Assembly (NCBI RefSeq): GCF_035222485.1
Contig: NW_026946671.1
Location: 2,046,001-2,110,000, forward strand
Origin: Podospora pseudoanserina
Taxonomy: Eukaryota > Ascomycota > Sordariomycetes > Sordariales > Podosporaceae
DNA: 64,000 nt
Direction: 5' to 3'
The notes beneath the pieces were generated by a model. That model ran no database searches. It was not told the origin of the DNA and was given only the letters and a program-made list of their open reading frames with translations. This document shows positions 10,872 through 22,226 of this stretch, piece by piece; position 1 is the first letter of the stretch, and the number at the start of each line of letters is the position of its first letter. A program made the translations under genes and the position numbers.

Positions 10872-10956
10872 TGGACGAGCTGGGAATCGAACCCAGGACC
10901 TTTCGCATACAGGGGAGTATGCTAAGCGAACGCTCTACCAACTGAGCCACACGCCC
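10872..10956 (-). tRNA. tRNA-Ala (anticodon AGC) with intron
   Basis: Same fold as its neighbour, with the anticodon loop TTAGCA followed by a 12-nt intron at the canonical site. The AGC anticodon would be edited to inosine to read GCU, GCC and GCA. The G3:U70 pair is kept. It lies 34 bp from the tRNA-Ala(TGC) gene on the same strand and differs mainly in the D loop, anticodon, intron and T stem, so the two are likely old duplicates. Confidence 0.94.
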
Positions 10957-13900
10957 TCAATAACCTTGAATGGATGATGATCCTGGTCAGAAGATGTAGT
11001 TTTGTTTGGATTCATTTATGCTATGTAGTCTTGGATCCAGAACGACGAGATTGTGAAAGTATAGTGTAAAATCACTTCAATGAATTGACGAAGCTCGGCG
11101 CAGTGGTTGGAATTCAGCCTTGCCATAAAAAGACATCATGGATTCTGTTTCCGGTACAACTGATTGCGAAGTGGTTCCTTGCATTGCTTGTTTCATTTGG
11201 CATGACTGTTCCGCACCCAAATCAAGATCCGCCACAGAGAGGATTGAGAACTATCACATCCGAGATTTACTGTCCGGTCCGGAGACCGTGGTGACGTCGC
11301 ATAGAAGACAAGGCATGATACCTGTCCGCCCACAGCCTTGTATGTATATACAGCACGAAACATACACACGGCCCCGTCTAATTGTTTATTTGGCTGCCTA
11401 AAGCTTAGCTATCGTTTATCATATCCGGGACTAGTCACGCCTCTCCTTGTGCCATTAGACAGCTCTATTAATCCTTCATCCCAACTTTCAAAAGTCGGCC
11501 CCCACGGGGAAAGGAGAAAACGGCACTTGTGTTTCTGGAGCGTTGCACACTGCGGATGGATTTTCCCGAGAATCCTTCGGGAGCTTTTTAGATCTCGGTG
11601 ACTCGAAGGTTTTATTTTTGTTGTGTTGCCATTGCATCATAGGCTGCGTGCGTGGTGATGGATTCAAGGCAATTCATGAGAAAGGTCCTCCATTATGAAG
11701 GATGACTCGGTGTACGGAAACCATGCGCTTTGCAGAATGATTGATATCAGTTGTTGATATACGGGCTGCATGGTTTAGTGAGACAAATACAAACCAGTCC
11801 TTTTTACTTTGACTCAGGCGAGGCCAGTGTTCAATGGGGAGATGGATTCCAATACCACCCACACAGGGGCGTCCTCCGAAGCTAGGTCGACCCCACGGCC
11901 AGAAAGTAACGGCCCGGAGCTTTCCTGGTGCATTGTAAGATACCTGTAGATCATAGACGTATACTCTTTTTGCTGGTAGCAAAAGGAAGGTGGATGACAA
12001 AGCCAGAGCCAAGAGGAGGCTCGGTAAATGTCGTACGACAGCAAATAAAAAGATCAGACGAAAAATGAGGACGAAACAATGTTTTCACCTCATCACCTGC
12101 CAGTATTACTCGAGGTGGCGTTTAGGCCTGATTGTGAGGTTTGCATGCAGGTGGCCCGGAGGCTAGGGATCACGCACCGACCGAAACCCGTGGCCGCCGA
12201 CAACTGAACGCCGAAAATACCAGGCCTCGAAATGCGGCGATACTGGATATGTGGAGTTGAGCGGCAAAGGGGTGGCCAAGGAGAAGGCCGAGATTAAGCT
12301 ACTGCGGGATTCCCGGCAGGAGACACGTTTTGTACAAGAAACGACGATGTGCCGCAGTGGTGCTGATAAAGCAACTAACGATTGTATCAGCCTTGCATAG
12401 TCCTTTTGAAACAGGTACAGCCTTCTTCCCCAGATTGTTTTGACATGAAGGTCGTACAGCTCCTGGAATCTTACATGCGTCCGGCCGAAGGACCGGAATG
12501 AGCTCTCGACATAGAGACTAGCAAAGAAGTGAAGGTGGAGAGTGGTTATTTTGAAGGATGATGATGTGGGGGCCGTTCTCTGAAGGCACTGACGTCATGG
12601 GCATGCGTGGCTGGATGCTCGCACTCGATGGAACTTGTTTTTCAACACCGCCCGCCAAAATCAATGTTTACTGGTGCAAGCAGACCTTTTGCTTTCTGGA
12701 CATTTGATGACAGGAGCGGGCGGTGATGTCTCTCCCGATGGCCGGATGATAGAGCTGCAGCTCATCTCTGGGTATGTGGCTGATGGTGTGTTTGACCCCG
12801 CCGGTAGTCGGCTGAGACAATGCTTCATTCGAAACATGATAAGAGCACCGCATCGAAGGATGAAAGCATGGAAGCCAAACTGGCTTCGCCGCATCTCTAC
12901 CGCTTCACCATTCTGAGCACCGTTCCACTCGGCTGGGAGAAATGAAATCCGTTGTGTGTCGGGGAAGCTGGTCCGGGGCACAGCGGTGCATTCCAGCATG
13001 TTGGGTCAGGGGTTGATTGGCCGCCTTGCCAGTTTGGGAGTGGCATCGCCAGCATCGACAACTAACACGGCACACCAGTGAACCAACGCCGGCGCTTCGA
13101 GGACGAGAGATGCTCCATGTTTTTTTGTTTTTGTTTTTGTTTTTGTTTTTTTTTTTGTTTTTGTGTAGGTGGCGTGTTCTTGGTGTTCGCTGCGTATTTT
13201 GACGAACATATTGCTCTCCAGGAGACCGGCACAACGGCCCAGGGCAAAAGGTTCGGTATGTGGACAAAGTCGGCATTCGTGCAGGTCAGTCAGCCCGGAG
13301 ATAACTGCTCTGTCTGGTACTACCTGCTCGCTTGTGCGGGACGGGTTTGAAAAACAACGACCGGGCCGAGCAATCTGGTCCGGATCCGGGGGTCGCCCGC
13401 GGAGGGGCCCTCCACCCCATTTTCTTCCATCGCCCGCCGTACCACCAACAAATCACCCTCGGGGCTTTCATGGGGTCAAAAGCTGTTGGAGCTAATCTTC
13501 CATGATTATGAGGGTGACGGGGTTTGGCCCGCGACAGGTGGTGTTTGATACCGCCGGTGTTGATGCATGTTGATAGCTTGGCAAACCGTCCCAACGCCGG
13601 CTGTTCCCCCGCTACTCCCGAGTGGCGCTCTTGACGCCGCAAATATCAAGAATAGCTGACCACATGGGCAGCTCCGAAACCCTCGTACGAGAGAGTCGGC
13701 TTTCCCGGGCGAAGAATATGGAGATCGGTTTCGGAAATATCGATGAATTTATCTGATGCATGCTGATGGCACATTTTCCGCCACTACCCGACTGTGCAAA
13801 ACTTGACATGAGAAACGTGATGAATAGAGGTTGATTTGTGATCAATAGCAGTATCCGATGTCATTGGAAACAACAGTTGTATTCCCAAGTCTAAGCCAGG

Positions 13901-14264
13901 ATTTGTGTCTCTAAACTATATAGAATAACAATGAACAGAATCAAAAGGCCTATGTTGAAGGAAAGTCGCGAATCGCCCATGCTGACATGGACGTGACAAA
14001 AATGTGGTATGATACAGAGCTCTCCCTCGCGGGTCACTTCTGTATCGATGCAGTATCTAACTAAAGCCTCTAAATCTCTGTCTATCGTGTATAAGTGCTG
14101 ATCATAAGAATGCTCCGTGAAAGCCGTCTCGCCATGGAAATGCTGGTCATGTTGTACAAGTTCGTTGCGTCCTGATAAATGGTCAGCAAGATACCTTGAG
14201 CTTGTCAATGACAGATTTCAATGTGTGCAGCCAACGTACCATAATCATACAAAGTTCCGTCCCT
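10957..14264. other. Gene-poor stretch of 3.3 kb
   Basis: Open frames up to about 120 codons occur on both strands but overlap each other, lack family motifs and have no splice partners. The only structured item is the T/G microsatellite at 13119-13164. Base composition is ordinary, so this is not a RIP block. Confidence 0.4.
13119..13164. repeat. (TTTTTG)n microsatellite
   Basis: A run of T blocks split by single G, with unit TTTTTG repeated about seven times and one longer T run. Simple sequence repeat, with no coding role supported. Confidence 0.85.
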
Positions 14265-14462
14265 CTAGAAGTTGACAAACTCGTACAACCTCCTGCAGTC
14301 CTCGCAGTCCTCATAGCTGATGACTTTGAAAACCTTGTCGCGGCGACTGTCGAACCGGCATTCACCGTATATGTAGCGAGTGTAGACGGTGCAGGAGTAA
14401 GCTTGCCTACGAACTTTGCTCCGGTGCTGGCACGCATAGACGGTTTCCTCCCAGTTGCACAT
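14265..14462 (-). CDS. Cysteine-containing small protein (65 aa)
   Basis: Predicted 65 aa, starting MCNWEETVYACQH. Six Cys at about residues 2, 11, 24, 35, 52 and 55, with a CEDC pair near the end, and a high content of Tyr and Arg. Short fungal proteins that start MC-W/F-x-x-x-x-YxCGH-like are common and uncharacterised; this resembles them. A TATA-like GATATATATATC lies at 14649-14660, about 190 bp upstream in the right direction. No signal peptide, so it is intracellular; the Cys pairs could bind zinc. Function unknown, and a further 3' exon is possible. Confidence 0.5.
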   Translation of the reverse strand: MCNWEETVYACQHRSKVRRQAYSCTVYTRYIYGECRFDSRRDKVFKVISYEDCEDCRRLYEFVNF

Positions 14463-17173
14463 GGTTGCTCGTGTCGTGAGTGACTAGGTATCTACTCCTG
14501 TCTCGAAAGTGTGTCGGTGGGGGATGAGGTGTCGATGTTGACGATGGCGCTGGCTCAACGAGTTGAGTGGAGAGCCGAGTCGAGTAAAGAGGGATCTCGA
14601 TGTGTGTGGTGATACTGGAGCAAGTCTGAGAAAGTGATGTGGGCGTCTGATATATATATCTGGTTATGGAGATGTTGTCTTGCAATTCAAGGTAGACTGG
14701 CAGGCCCCGGTACGGTTCTCAACTGCTAGCAATACAGTGCTGCTCTTCAAGGAGAGAAATCGAACTACACGGTGGGTGTCGATCTGGCCAACAAATAAGG
14801 CGGATTGGTCACGGAAGAGGAGGCTAGACAGGTACATTGTCTAGACAAAGCCTCCCCGATTCACACATGGCGGCCGTGCCTCAGTGAAGAATGCCTTGGA
14901 AGCCAAACCAAGACTGGGACGTACCTGACTACGGGTACACGAACTGGTGGTTGAAGACGTGGGATTTCGGCCAAGCACCCGGGCCGCTCGTGGCAGTGGT
15001 GGTACATACCACACTCATTTGGGAGCCGACAGGACACTAAATCGGCAGTGACTGTGAGTGAGTGCATCTCAAATCCCTGTTAGAGTAGGGAAAGTACGGC
15101 TACCACCTCGCGGCGCAGTTCCTGGAGTGGGAGTGTGGCTTCGCCTCCTTAACAGAAGTCGGTTGGTTTTGATGTGGGAGTACGAGAAGTTTCATTGGTG
15201 CATTTTAGTGCGTGGTTGGTGGCATTAAGCGCGACCTAGCAGGGGGGCCAAGTCTTCTTGAACTGACTGTGTGCTGTGCACTCAACCATGACACAAAGAT
15301 ATGCGCTGGATCCAAATTGACTACATTTATGGAAAAATGGAGTGCAAGATCAAACATGAGACTCGAAACCTGAGGCAAAGCACATCCAGCAAGGCGGACA
15401 TGTATCTTGAGCAGGTGCTCATAAAAGTATGGAGAGTATCAATGTATGCCCATCGGCAGCTCGTCCTGTGACTCTGAGATTTTGAATTGTGATTCAGTGA
15501 ACGTAAACCATCCAGTGGCCTGTTGCCAGAAGAACTGCATTCTGCGACGAAATGACGCCTGAGCCAATACAGAAGAATATCATTGAGTCAAAGCGGTAGG
15601 AACAATAGAAGCGAATCCACTGCACGAGGCCACCTTTTCAGCCCTATGATCGGCAGCACAGTGGTGATCATATCTGTGCCGTTAGATTGGTCAACATGCG
15701 TTCCATTAGATCGGTATCAAGCGTGCAGCCTACCGGATTGCTTTCCCTTGAATCTAACCACCGAGCATCCCGATCTGGGTTCACATGCTTCAGTATTGGT
15801 GTTTTACGTCAAAGTTTGTGTCATGATCGGATCACTTCTGAACTTGGAAGCAAACAAGCAGGAGAACACTCGCCCATCTTCGGACTGTTAGTTCATGGCT
15901 TTCGAGTCCACCATCGTTTGCCCAACAGGATATGCATTCTCGCACGAGATTGGCTATGTCGACTACTTTTCACAATCTCCGAATCACATGTGGCGATCTT
16001 CATTCAAACCTGTGAGTTTGCACCATTCTCTACCGATGCCGTTGGCAGTCTTCAACTTTACATTGGCTCGCCAGCGTGTTTAGAACCCGTCATCGGATGC
16101 CTACCCCTTTCTTTCCTGTTGGACCCGACAGATCGGATCCCAGGCAAGAGACGACCAGGCCTCCTGTTTGAATTTCTTTGTACGGATTCTGTCTGGCTTC
16201 TAGACGACAGGAGACTGACTCAGGGTAGGTATGGCCGCATGTTGGGCCTGCCAGCGGGCGAATCAGTCGGACGGAGAAGTGCGAATATCCAATCATTTCA
16301 GAGGCCTTACACCAACGACCAGAGGGCGGTGCGTGCGCGCTATGCCTATTGCAGCATCATATGTCTGGGGCTAGTTGCAAAACCTCCAAGAGGGCTCCAA
16401 AAACAAAACTGAAGGCATGTGAATGAGGACCATGAGAAATGATGAAGACGCATATCACACAAAGTGTAAAAATATGCCTTGTTGGTTGGAAAACTCACAT
16501 GTCTTGCCTGGGCCTGGTTCGTGACTGGACACATTGACTCGGTCGGCATTGTTGGTTGCGGAGGGCGGCCGCCAAGTCGGGACGGGCGATGCGCGGCCTG
16601 CGTCCTCACGGGATACGAACCGGTGATCATCACGGGGAATATTCACCGGGTGCGGAGTGGCTGGCGATCAAATGCAGGTCTGGAAGTTCACCTTCCCTAT
16701 GCCGTGGGGAAAACTGAAGGGACCAAGTCACACATCAAGGCAGCTTCCCCTTTCTTGCCTGTTCTTGTGTGGCTACCTGGAGCAAGAAGCCAAAGTGAAC
16801 ACGGCATGACGTCTTGGAGCTATGACTTGACTTAGGTAATTCTCTAATCTAAGGGAGGTAGCCGATGTTTCTACTGATTCGTGAGGTCATGGTGTTCTGC
16901 CCTGGGTGGCAACCCCTCACCAATTCTGGCTAAACCACAGAGCAGCATTTGCATATGCGATAATCCTTTGATAATATCCAGCGCGGGGTGATCATAGGAG
17001 ATATGTAGCATAGGTATTCAAGTCGGCACGGCAGATAGTTCAAGTCGGTAAAGATGACACTGCAGTGAACGGTTATAAATGCTCTTGTAGTTATGTAGCA
17101 ACGGAAACGTCTACCCGCACGCATTCTCAAGTATGTGGTCAAAATCATGTACCTCCTCGTAAACAAAAAAATC
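14463..17173. other. Gene-poor stretch of 2.7 kb
   Basis: Apart from the TATA-like site at 14649-14660 there is nothing I can support. The longest open frame (15687-16412) has no motif and unusual composition. Two other frames overlap it. Confidence 0.4.
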
Positions 17174-18047
17174 ATGATTGCCTCTCGTCTTCTGTTGTCG
17201 CTTCTTCTCTCTCTTTCCGGTGTCTTGGGCCGTACGTTATTCTCATTGCCTGCCCAACCCCGTACCGAAATAGTTACTCACCGTTAACATCACACTCACA
17301 ACAGAACGTTGCCAATGGTCCCATCTACGTCAATCTTCCGACCGCTACTCGGAGCTTCAAACCAGCCCCCAGCATACCCCCTCACCATCTGACCCCCTCT
17401 TCTTCCCCGCCACGAGCCCCTACCCATTCTACAACAACGCCATCCTCACCCCCCTCAACCAAACCATCCTCGCAACCACTCAAGTCCGCTCTTTACACAC
17501 CCATTCCATCATCGACCAAGAGGGCTGCTCAAGCTACACCCGTCTAATTACCAACAACGCCATCTTGGCAGTGCAGATATTCTACGAATCCGCCACTAAC
17601 ACCGGGGGAGTGCCCCTCAGAGTTAAGGAGATTCACACTGTGTACTTCCTTGCTCCGGGGAACAGTACCGAAAAAATTCAGGCCAATGTGAAGAGAGAAA
17701 CATGGCCAAGTTTCAGCAGGTCGGATCAAGATGCAAGATCGACCTTGAAGGGGGTATTTGATGCGTATTTGGATGCGAATGGCCCTGTCGCGTGGGCTGG
17801 CAGCTGTTCGATGCTTGATTCTGGAAAGGGTGGTGATCTCAGAGCTGGGCAGGGAGATCAGTGTGCGGAGCTGAGGCTGCAATTGAAAGAAGGTCAAAAG
17901 ATAGAGCAGAGAATGTATGTGATTGACGAGTCTCTTGGCGCGGTGGCTGTGTCGGGGGTGGTGGGGGGAAAGGTGGCAGGGTTTGAGGGGAGGGTCGTGA
18001 ATGGGAAGTTGGAGTATGTGCACCAGTTTGGTGACTACTACTCCTGA
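17174..18047 (+). CDS. Secreted protein, DUF8021-like
   Basis: Predicted 266 aa from exons 17174-17231 and 17305-18047 (73-bp GT-AG intron). The first exon codes almost only for a signal peptide (MIASRLLLSLLLSLSGVLG), which is why this ATG was chosen. The mature part starts QRCQWSHL and has potential N-glycosylation sites. Its ordering matches what I know of the fungal DUF8021 family: an N-terminal nuclear-transport-factor-like half, a central WPSFSRSDQD region with a helix ending in AYLDANG, a Cys-containing stretch, then YVIDESLGAVAVSG and a final NGKLEYVHQF. Function of that family is unknown. The assignment is by pattern memory and should be confirmed by a profile search. Confidence 0.75.
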
Positions 18048-18895
18048 TTGCGTGAGAGCTTGACGGTTTTGGAGACAGTGTGTCAAGTAACTGCCTACGT
18101 ACCAAGTATAAAACTGGGAAATTCAGGGGTTCAGGGGTTCAGATGCTCGCGGGTGTGCTGGGGTGCAGAGGAGGTACCGAGACTTGTGAACCATTTAATG
18201 TCTCACATTGCCAGCCCGCTTAGTTAACCAAGCAAAGTCTATAGACAAATTCGTCGGATGCTAGATAGGCATTACCAACAGTGTTGGTCGGAAGAGGGCG
18301 ATAAGGGCCCGGAGTTGGAGGTGGACTGCTCGCTGAGAGAGGCATACACCACGGTGGGTGCCTCACGGCCCTATCTGCACGTTTCTAATGGACGAAGGAA
18401 TATACCGGGTACCTTACAGGACACGGTCAGATTCTGTCTCACGGTTGGGTCGTTCTATTACGTCTCTTTTAGAACTAACCGTTGATATCCGCTCCCTCCT
18501 GCACACCATCTCCGACCCAACTGACCCTGGCTGCCAGCTGCATGACTTATGCGCGTCATCAGCCCTATAAGGCTTGCCACGTGTCCAGCCGCTTCCAGTC
18601 ATGCCATGCTTTTGCCTTCCTCACACCCGCAACACCCACATGTAAGCCCAACAAGTGCTGTTGGGTCGACCAATTTCCCCTTGATTGCTTGTGATCTGCG
18701 TCTGCGTGATAGCTTCGTGTGGGGGCGGTTGGTCCCGCAAATCGGCTTGAGATGACTGGTTTGGCTGTTGGCGATTTATAGACAAGGTACATGCATTACG
18801 TAGCTATGTATTCAGGCGGTTGTTGAAGGGATGCTTTCCGTGGAAGGCTATTGAACGGATTCAGGTGCCGTTGGTGCGTCCCAACTAAGACTAGG
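18048..18895. other. Intergenic, no gene recognised
   Basis: About 850 bp between the secreted protein and the target-site copy of the hAT-like relic. Short open frames only. Confidence 0.35.
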
Positions 18896-18903
18896 CATCT
18901 AGG

Positions 18904-20080
18904 CAGTGTAGTTAATGAGCTAAGCTGAGTCAAGCAGGCCCTGGGCTCGCCTCGGCTTACTTACTTTAACTTACTACTCGCTTTAAATTATAATATTAGT
19001 AATCTTCTTAGAAATAATGATGTTGGCTCAGTTTAGTAAAATAAACATTAATTTTTAACTATTTATAGTAATTTAATAGTACGAAAAATAAGTAACAACA
19101 AAGCTCTATAACTTAAAATCCATCTAAAAACACTTATAATAATATAAATACTCTATTATATAAAACGTTTCTTTATTTAACTTACATTATTAAAAGCTAT
19201 ATATAAATTTAATTTCATGAAATAAGCTCTTTATTTCCGAAGATATTTATAAGAAAAACAATCTGCAATTATAATACATAACTATAAATGTTTACTGAAG
19301 GTTATGCCCTATGTAGGCCTGTAAGTCCTGTATTGACATATAATTACAGTGCTCGCAACAGCGAAAGACTCAATACCTAGTACCTAAGTCTATATATACG
19401 AAGGAACTAGCTATGTTGTAGATAGTTCCGCAGTATGCAATACAAGTCACAATCGTTGGTATCTTGACTGTTGTGATTGAGACAAGCTATTGCTGTATAC
19501 TGTTTAGCTGTACCGAAGCAAGATTGTTCAGAAGTGCCTTCGACCAGTATCCTTTTCAGAGGTTCTAGATAGAGGTTCGTCACAGAGGGCCTCACAGGGC
19601 CTCGCACACCACAACGGGTGACGCAACTAGTGAAATGGTGAGAAAACACAAAACAACCACAACACCGCAAATATACCCTCAACAGGTCCCTGAATGAACA
19701 CACCTGCGTGACAGTGACTCGCTCGCAGGCCGCACTTCACGCAGGACAAAGAAAAGACACTATGGGCTCGCAGGCCACATAATAAGCACCAGATTGGCCT
19801 GATCAGAGGGCCAGAATTGCCTGCACGCGTGCAAGGCACAAGATATGAAGAAATAAAGGTCGATGTCTTGTCTAAAATAGAATGTGCGAAGCAGACTGCT
19901 TTTATACATGAGCCCTGAACCCCCCGAATCCTCCGTGAGCCCCACTTCCTCCCTCATACCCTCAGGCCTGTGGCCGCACCCCAAACCATTAGCTTAGGCT
20001 AATATATAGAGGGCTCGGCTCAGCTCAGTTCACCATTAACTGAGCTTAGCTAAATTTAGCTCGCCTTATTATCTACACTG
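18904..20080. mobile_element. hAT-type DNA transposon relic (non-coding, RIP-altered)
   Basis: About 1.18 kb. Both sides carry the same 8 bp, CATCTAGG, at 18896-18903 and 20081-20088, the target-duplication length of hAT elements. The termini are imperfect inverted repeats: CAGTGTAGTTAATGAG on the left and CAGTGTAGATAATAAG on the reverse complement of the right, opening with the CAGTG common in hAT ends. The left third (about 18970-19390) is extremely AT-rich with TpA excess, as after RIP. No transposase can be read. A GC-normal insert (19413-19989) is nested inside, so the element's own sequence was only about 600 bp; it was probably non-autonomous. Confidence 0.7.
19413..19989. mobile_element. 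Solo-LTR-like insert nested in the hAT relic
   Basis: About 577 bp of normal GC content sharply bounded by RIP-like DNA. It has TG...CA-type ends (TGTTGTAG at the left, CAAACCA at the right) and is flanked by the 5-bp direct repeat TAGCT at 19408-19412 and 19990-19994. On the minus strand it holds a TATAAAAG promoter-like site (about 19896-19903), as LTRs do. No internal coding part, so it reads as a solo LTR fossil. It lacks the RIP look of its host element and is therefore probably younger. The family is not identified, and the ends are uncertain by one base on each side. Confidence 0.4.
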
Positions 20081-20088
20081 CATCTAGG

Positions 20089-20717
20089 TACCTAGCGACA
20101 TTCACCATCGGATGGAACCGCAACACCACCTTGTTCTTTGTAAAATGCACGGTGGTTTCAGTGAAACTTATATAGGTAGATATGTTAAAAAAGTCAGTAA
20201 CTTGACCGGTCAAACTCGTGGAACCTATTTGCCTCTTCAAATCAACACGAAGCTTCCCGTCACTGGCAACCTCTTAGCATTCACTTTCAGACTATGTACT
20301 CCTCCTGTACATGTATTGACGTTCAGTGAAGCTGAGCTACTGTATCTGGATTTCGTATCATGATTCTACACTGTTTTAGAGGGCGGAATGCGATGGTGTC
20401 CACACAGATCAGAACTCATAGCTCTAAAACGAGAACAATGACGCGACATTTATCCTACATAAGCTGCCCGTGAGAGCTATAATCTAGGTACCTAAATAGA
20501 CTTTTCTTGAGGACCTTAATGACCAGAAAAAGCGCCGTGACAGCAAGACATTGAAAATCTAGATGAAATGAAAATCGCTCAAAATACCAGTCGCCCCACT
20601 AAAAATAGAAAAAAAATAGGAAACAAGCGCAGAGAAGGATATTGAAAATCAATCAACCGTCGAGGGTCGACTCTTTTCTTTCCAGCCGTCTGGCCATGAG
20701 ACGCGAACAGGAAAGTT
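20089..20717. other. Intergenic, 3' flank of the synthase
   Basis: About 630 bp. The right part should hold the 3' UTR of the minus-strand GT55 gene. Nothing else is supported. Confidence 0.35.
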
Positions 20718-22226
20718 TCACTCGCCCTGCTTCGAGGAGTCTGACAAGACCTCAGGTTCTTCCTCCGAGGAGGCAGAAGACCGTTGATCATCTTCTCCCC
20801 ACGAATCGTGCTCCAAGGTTGACTGAGATGCCGGGCTGTTCGTGCCTGAACTGGCCCATGCTTGGTCTACCAATCCATAGAAACCAAGACCTCCATATAC
20901 ATGACCCGAACACGGCTCGCCAAGAACATCCCGGAACGAATCTAAATCGGCGTTATCGAGAGAGGAGTAGATGTTTGGACGTGGGAGCTCTTCTTGGCCC
21001 TGTATCGCGCCATTCTGTAAGGCAAATCTGTGCATATCTTTGCGAAGGGTGGCAAGAGTGGTGGTTCCAAGGCCTGATGCTGAGTCTACCCCAAGAAGGT
21101 GATGGTATAGAGCCCCCAGACCAGCTGCCCACATCTTGATAATATGCTCATCCCCCGTTTCACGATGCAGATGAGGATTTGCAGTCTTGATCTGAACAAT
21201 GCGGGTTGTCTGGGAAGCATTGGGCAGATTCGCGGATGGGATCTTGTTTCTCAGGAGCGGCTCAATGTACTGAAACGGCTCGATGGCATACCCGTTTGCC
21301 ATCCTCATCTTCAGCGCCATCTCCATGGTCATGGCGTGCTCCCCAGCGTTACCCGTCGTGATGAACTCGTCCTGCTGTCCCGCTTTCGCAAACAGCCTGT
21401 TTAGAAACGAGTTGATAATGCGAGAACTTCGTCCTTGTTGGACGAACTCAATCCGACCAGTGCTCGCGCTGTATTTGGGCTTGCTAGCCCATGAGATGCG
21501 GACCATAACATCTTCATGCTCTGTACCACTTTTGGCTGCAGAGCGTTGTGCTAAAGCAAACCCACCAGCGTACGCCTTGCAGTATTCTACCACGGAGCCT
21601 GGAATGCGATTATCGGCGTCGATGAAGCCAATGTACTGGTGGTGTGGGAAATAGGACTTGGCCATGGCAATGCCCAAATACATCCCCTCTCCTTTCCCGT
21701 TTCGTATTCTCCCGGAAGCTGTATCTAGGATCTCGGGGACTCCTGCTTCCTTAAACGCCATTGCGGCGCCGGGATATTGCTGGTGTACAAAACACCCCTC
21801 CCTACCCCAAGCACAGCATCCTGCCAGCATTCTTTCTTGAGCCTCCCAACCGTTCTCTCCGTGCTTGTGAGAACAGTTCGACACCAAGATCACCGCGCAG
21901 CGGCTCGGGATGCCCGCGATCACCCCCCTGATGACGTCGACCGGCTCATCTTTGCAAGGCACGACAATGACCAATTTTTCGAGGATCCGGTCTAGCTCGT
22001 CTGGAAACACGGCCACGGTACTTTCCGCATCGTGATCAGGATCCTGGTTGTGTTGGGGCCGCCTTTGTGACTGATGCCCCGTCCTACTCAAACCGGACAG
22101 TTCCGATGCGCCATAGAGGCGGTTGTCCCTGTTGGTTGGTCGCGGCTCCAGTTCGACCACCTCCATCTGGGGCATAATGCACAGCGGGCCGAACGGCCGA
22201 CTCCCGAGTGGTAGGGTGTAGCGCAT
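20718..22226 (-). CDS. Mannosyl-3-phosphoglycerate synthase (GT55)
   Basis: Predicted 502 aa, single exon. The enzyme joins GDP-mannose and 3-phosphoglycerate into mannosyl-3-phosphoglycerate, precursor of the compatible solute mannosylglycerate. Diagnostic parts are VIVVPCKDE at about residues 86-94 (start of the GT-A fold), RNGKGEGMYLGIA near 175-187, the metal-binding FIDADN near 201-206, GNAGEHAMTMEMAL near 292-305 and the NPHLHRETGDEHI stretch near 350-362. The first 70 residues and the acidic Ser-rich tail are extra compared with archaeal and bacterial MPGS (about 390 aa). A TATATATA at about 22538-22546 lies some 310 bp upstream of the ATG. No partner phosphatase gene is in the window, so the second step must be coded elsewhere or done by an unrelated enzyme. 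Confidence 0.9.
   Translation of the reverse strand: MRYTLPLGSRPFGPLCIMPQMEVVELEPRPTNRDNRLYGASELSGLSRTGHQSQRRPQHNQDPDHDAESTVAVFPDELDRILEKLVIVVPCKDEPVDVIRGVIAGIPSRCAVILVSNCSHKHGENGWEAQERMLAGCCAWGREGCFVHQQYPGAAMAFKEAGVPEILDTASGRIRNGKGEGMYLGIAMAKSYFPHHQYIGFIDADNRIPGSVVEYCKAYAGGFALAQRSAAKSGTEHEDVMVRISWASKPKYSASTGRIEFVQQGRSSRIINSFLNRLFAKAGQQDEFITTGNAGEHAMTMEMALKMRMANGYAIEPFQYIEPLLRNKIPSANLPNASQTTRIVQIKTANPHLHRETGDEHIIKMWAAGLGALYHHLLGVDSASGLGTTTLATLRKDMHRFALQNGAIQGQEELPRPNIYSSLDNADLDSFRDVLGEPCSGHVYGGLGFYGLVDQAWASSGTNSPASQSTLEHDSWGEDDQRSSASSEEEPEVLSDSSKQGE

Noticed and set aside
12635-12999. Overlapping frames on both strands (93 and 112 codons)
   Set aside because: Neither shows a recognisable product; mutual shadows.
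13119-13164. Poly-T/G run as an RNA polymerase III terminator or CRISPR-like repeat
   Set aside because: No RNA gene upstream and no spacer structure; it is a simple microsatellite.
15687-16412. 241-codon plus-strand frame
   Set aside because: Mixed composition without domains or codon bias like the real genes, and several other frames overlap it. Considered chance.
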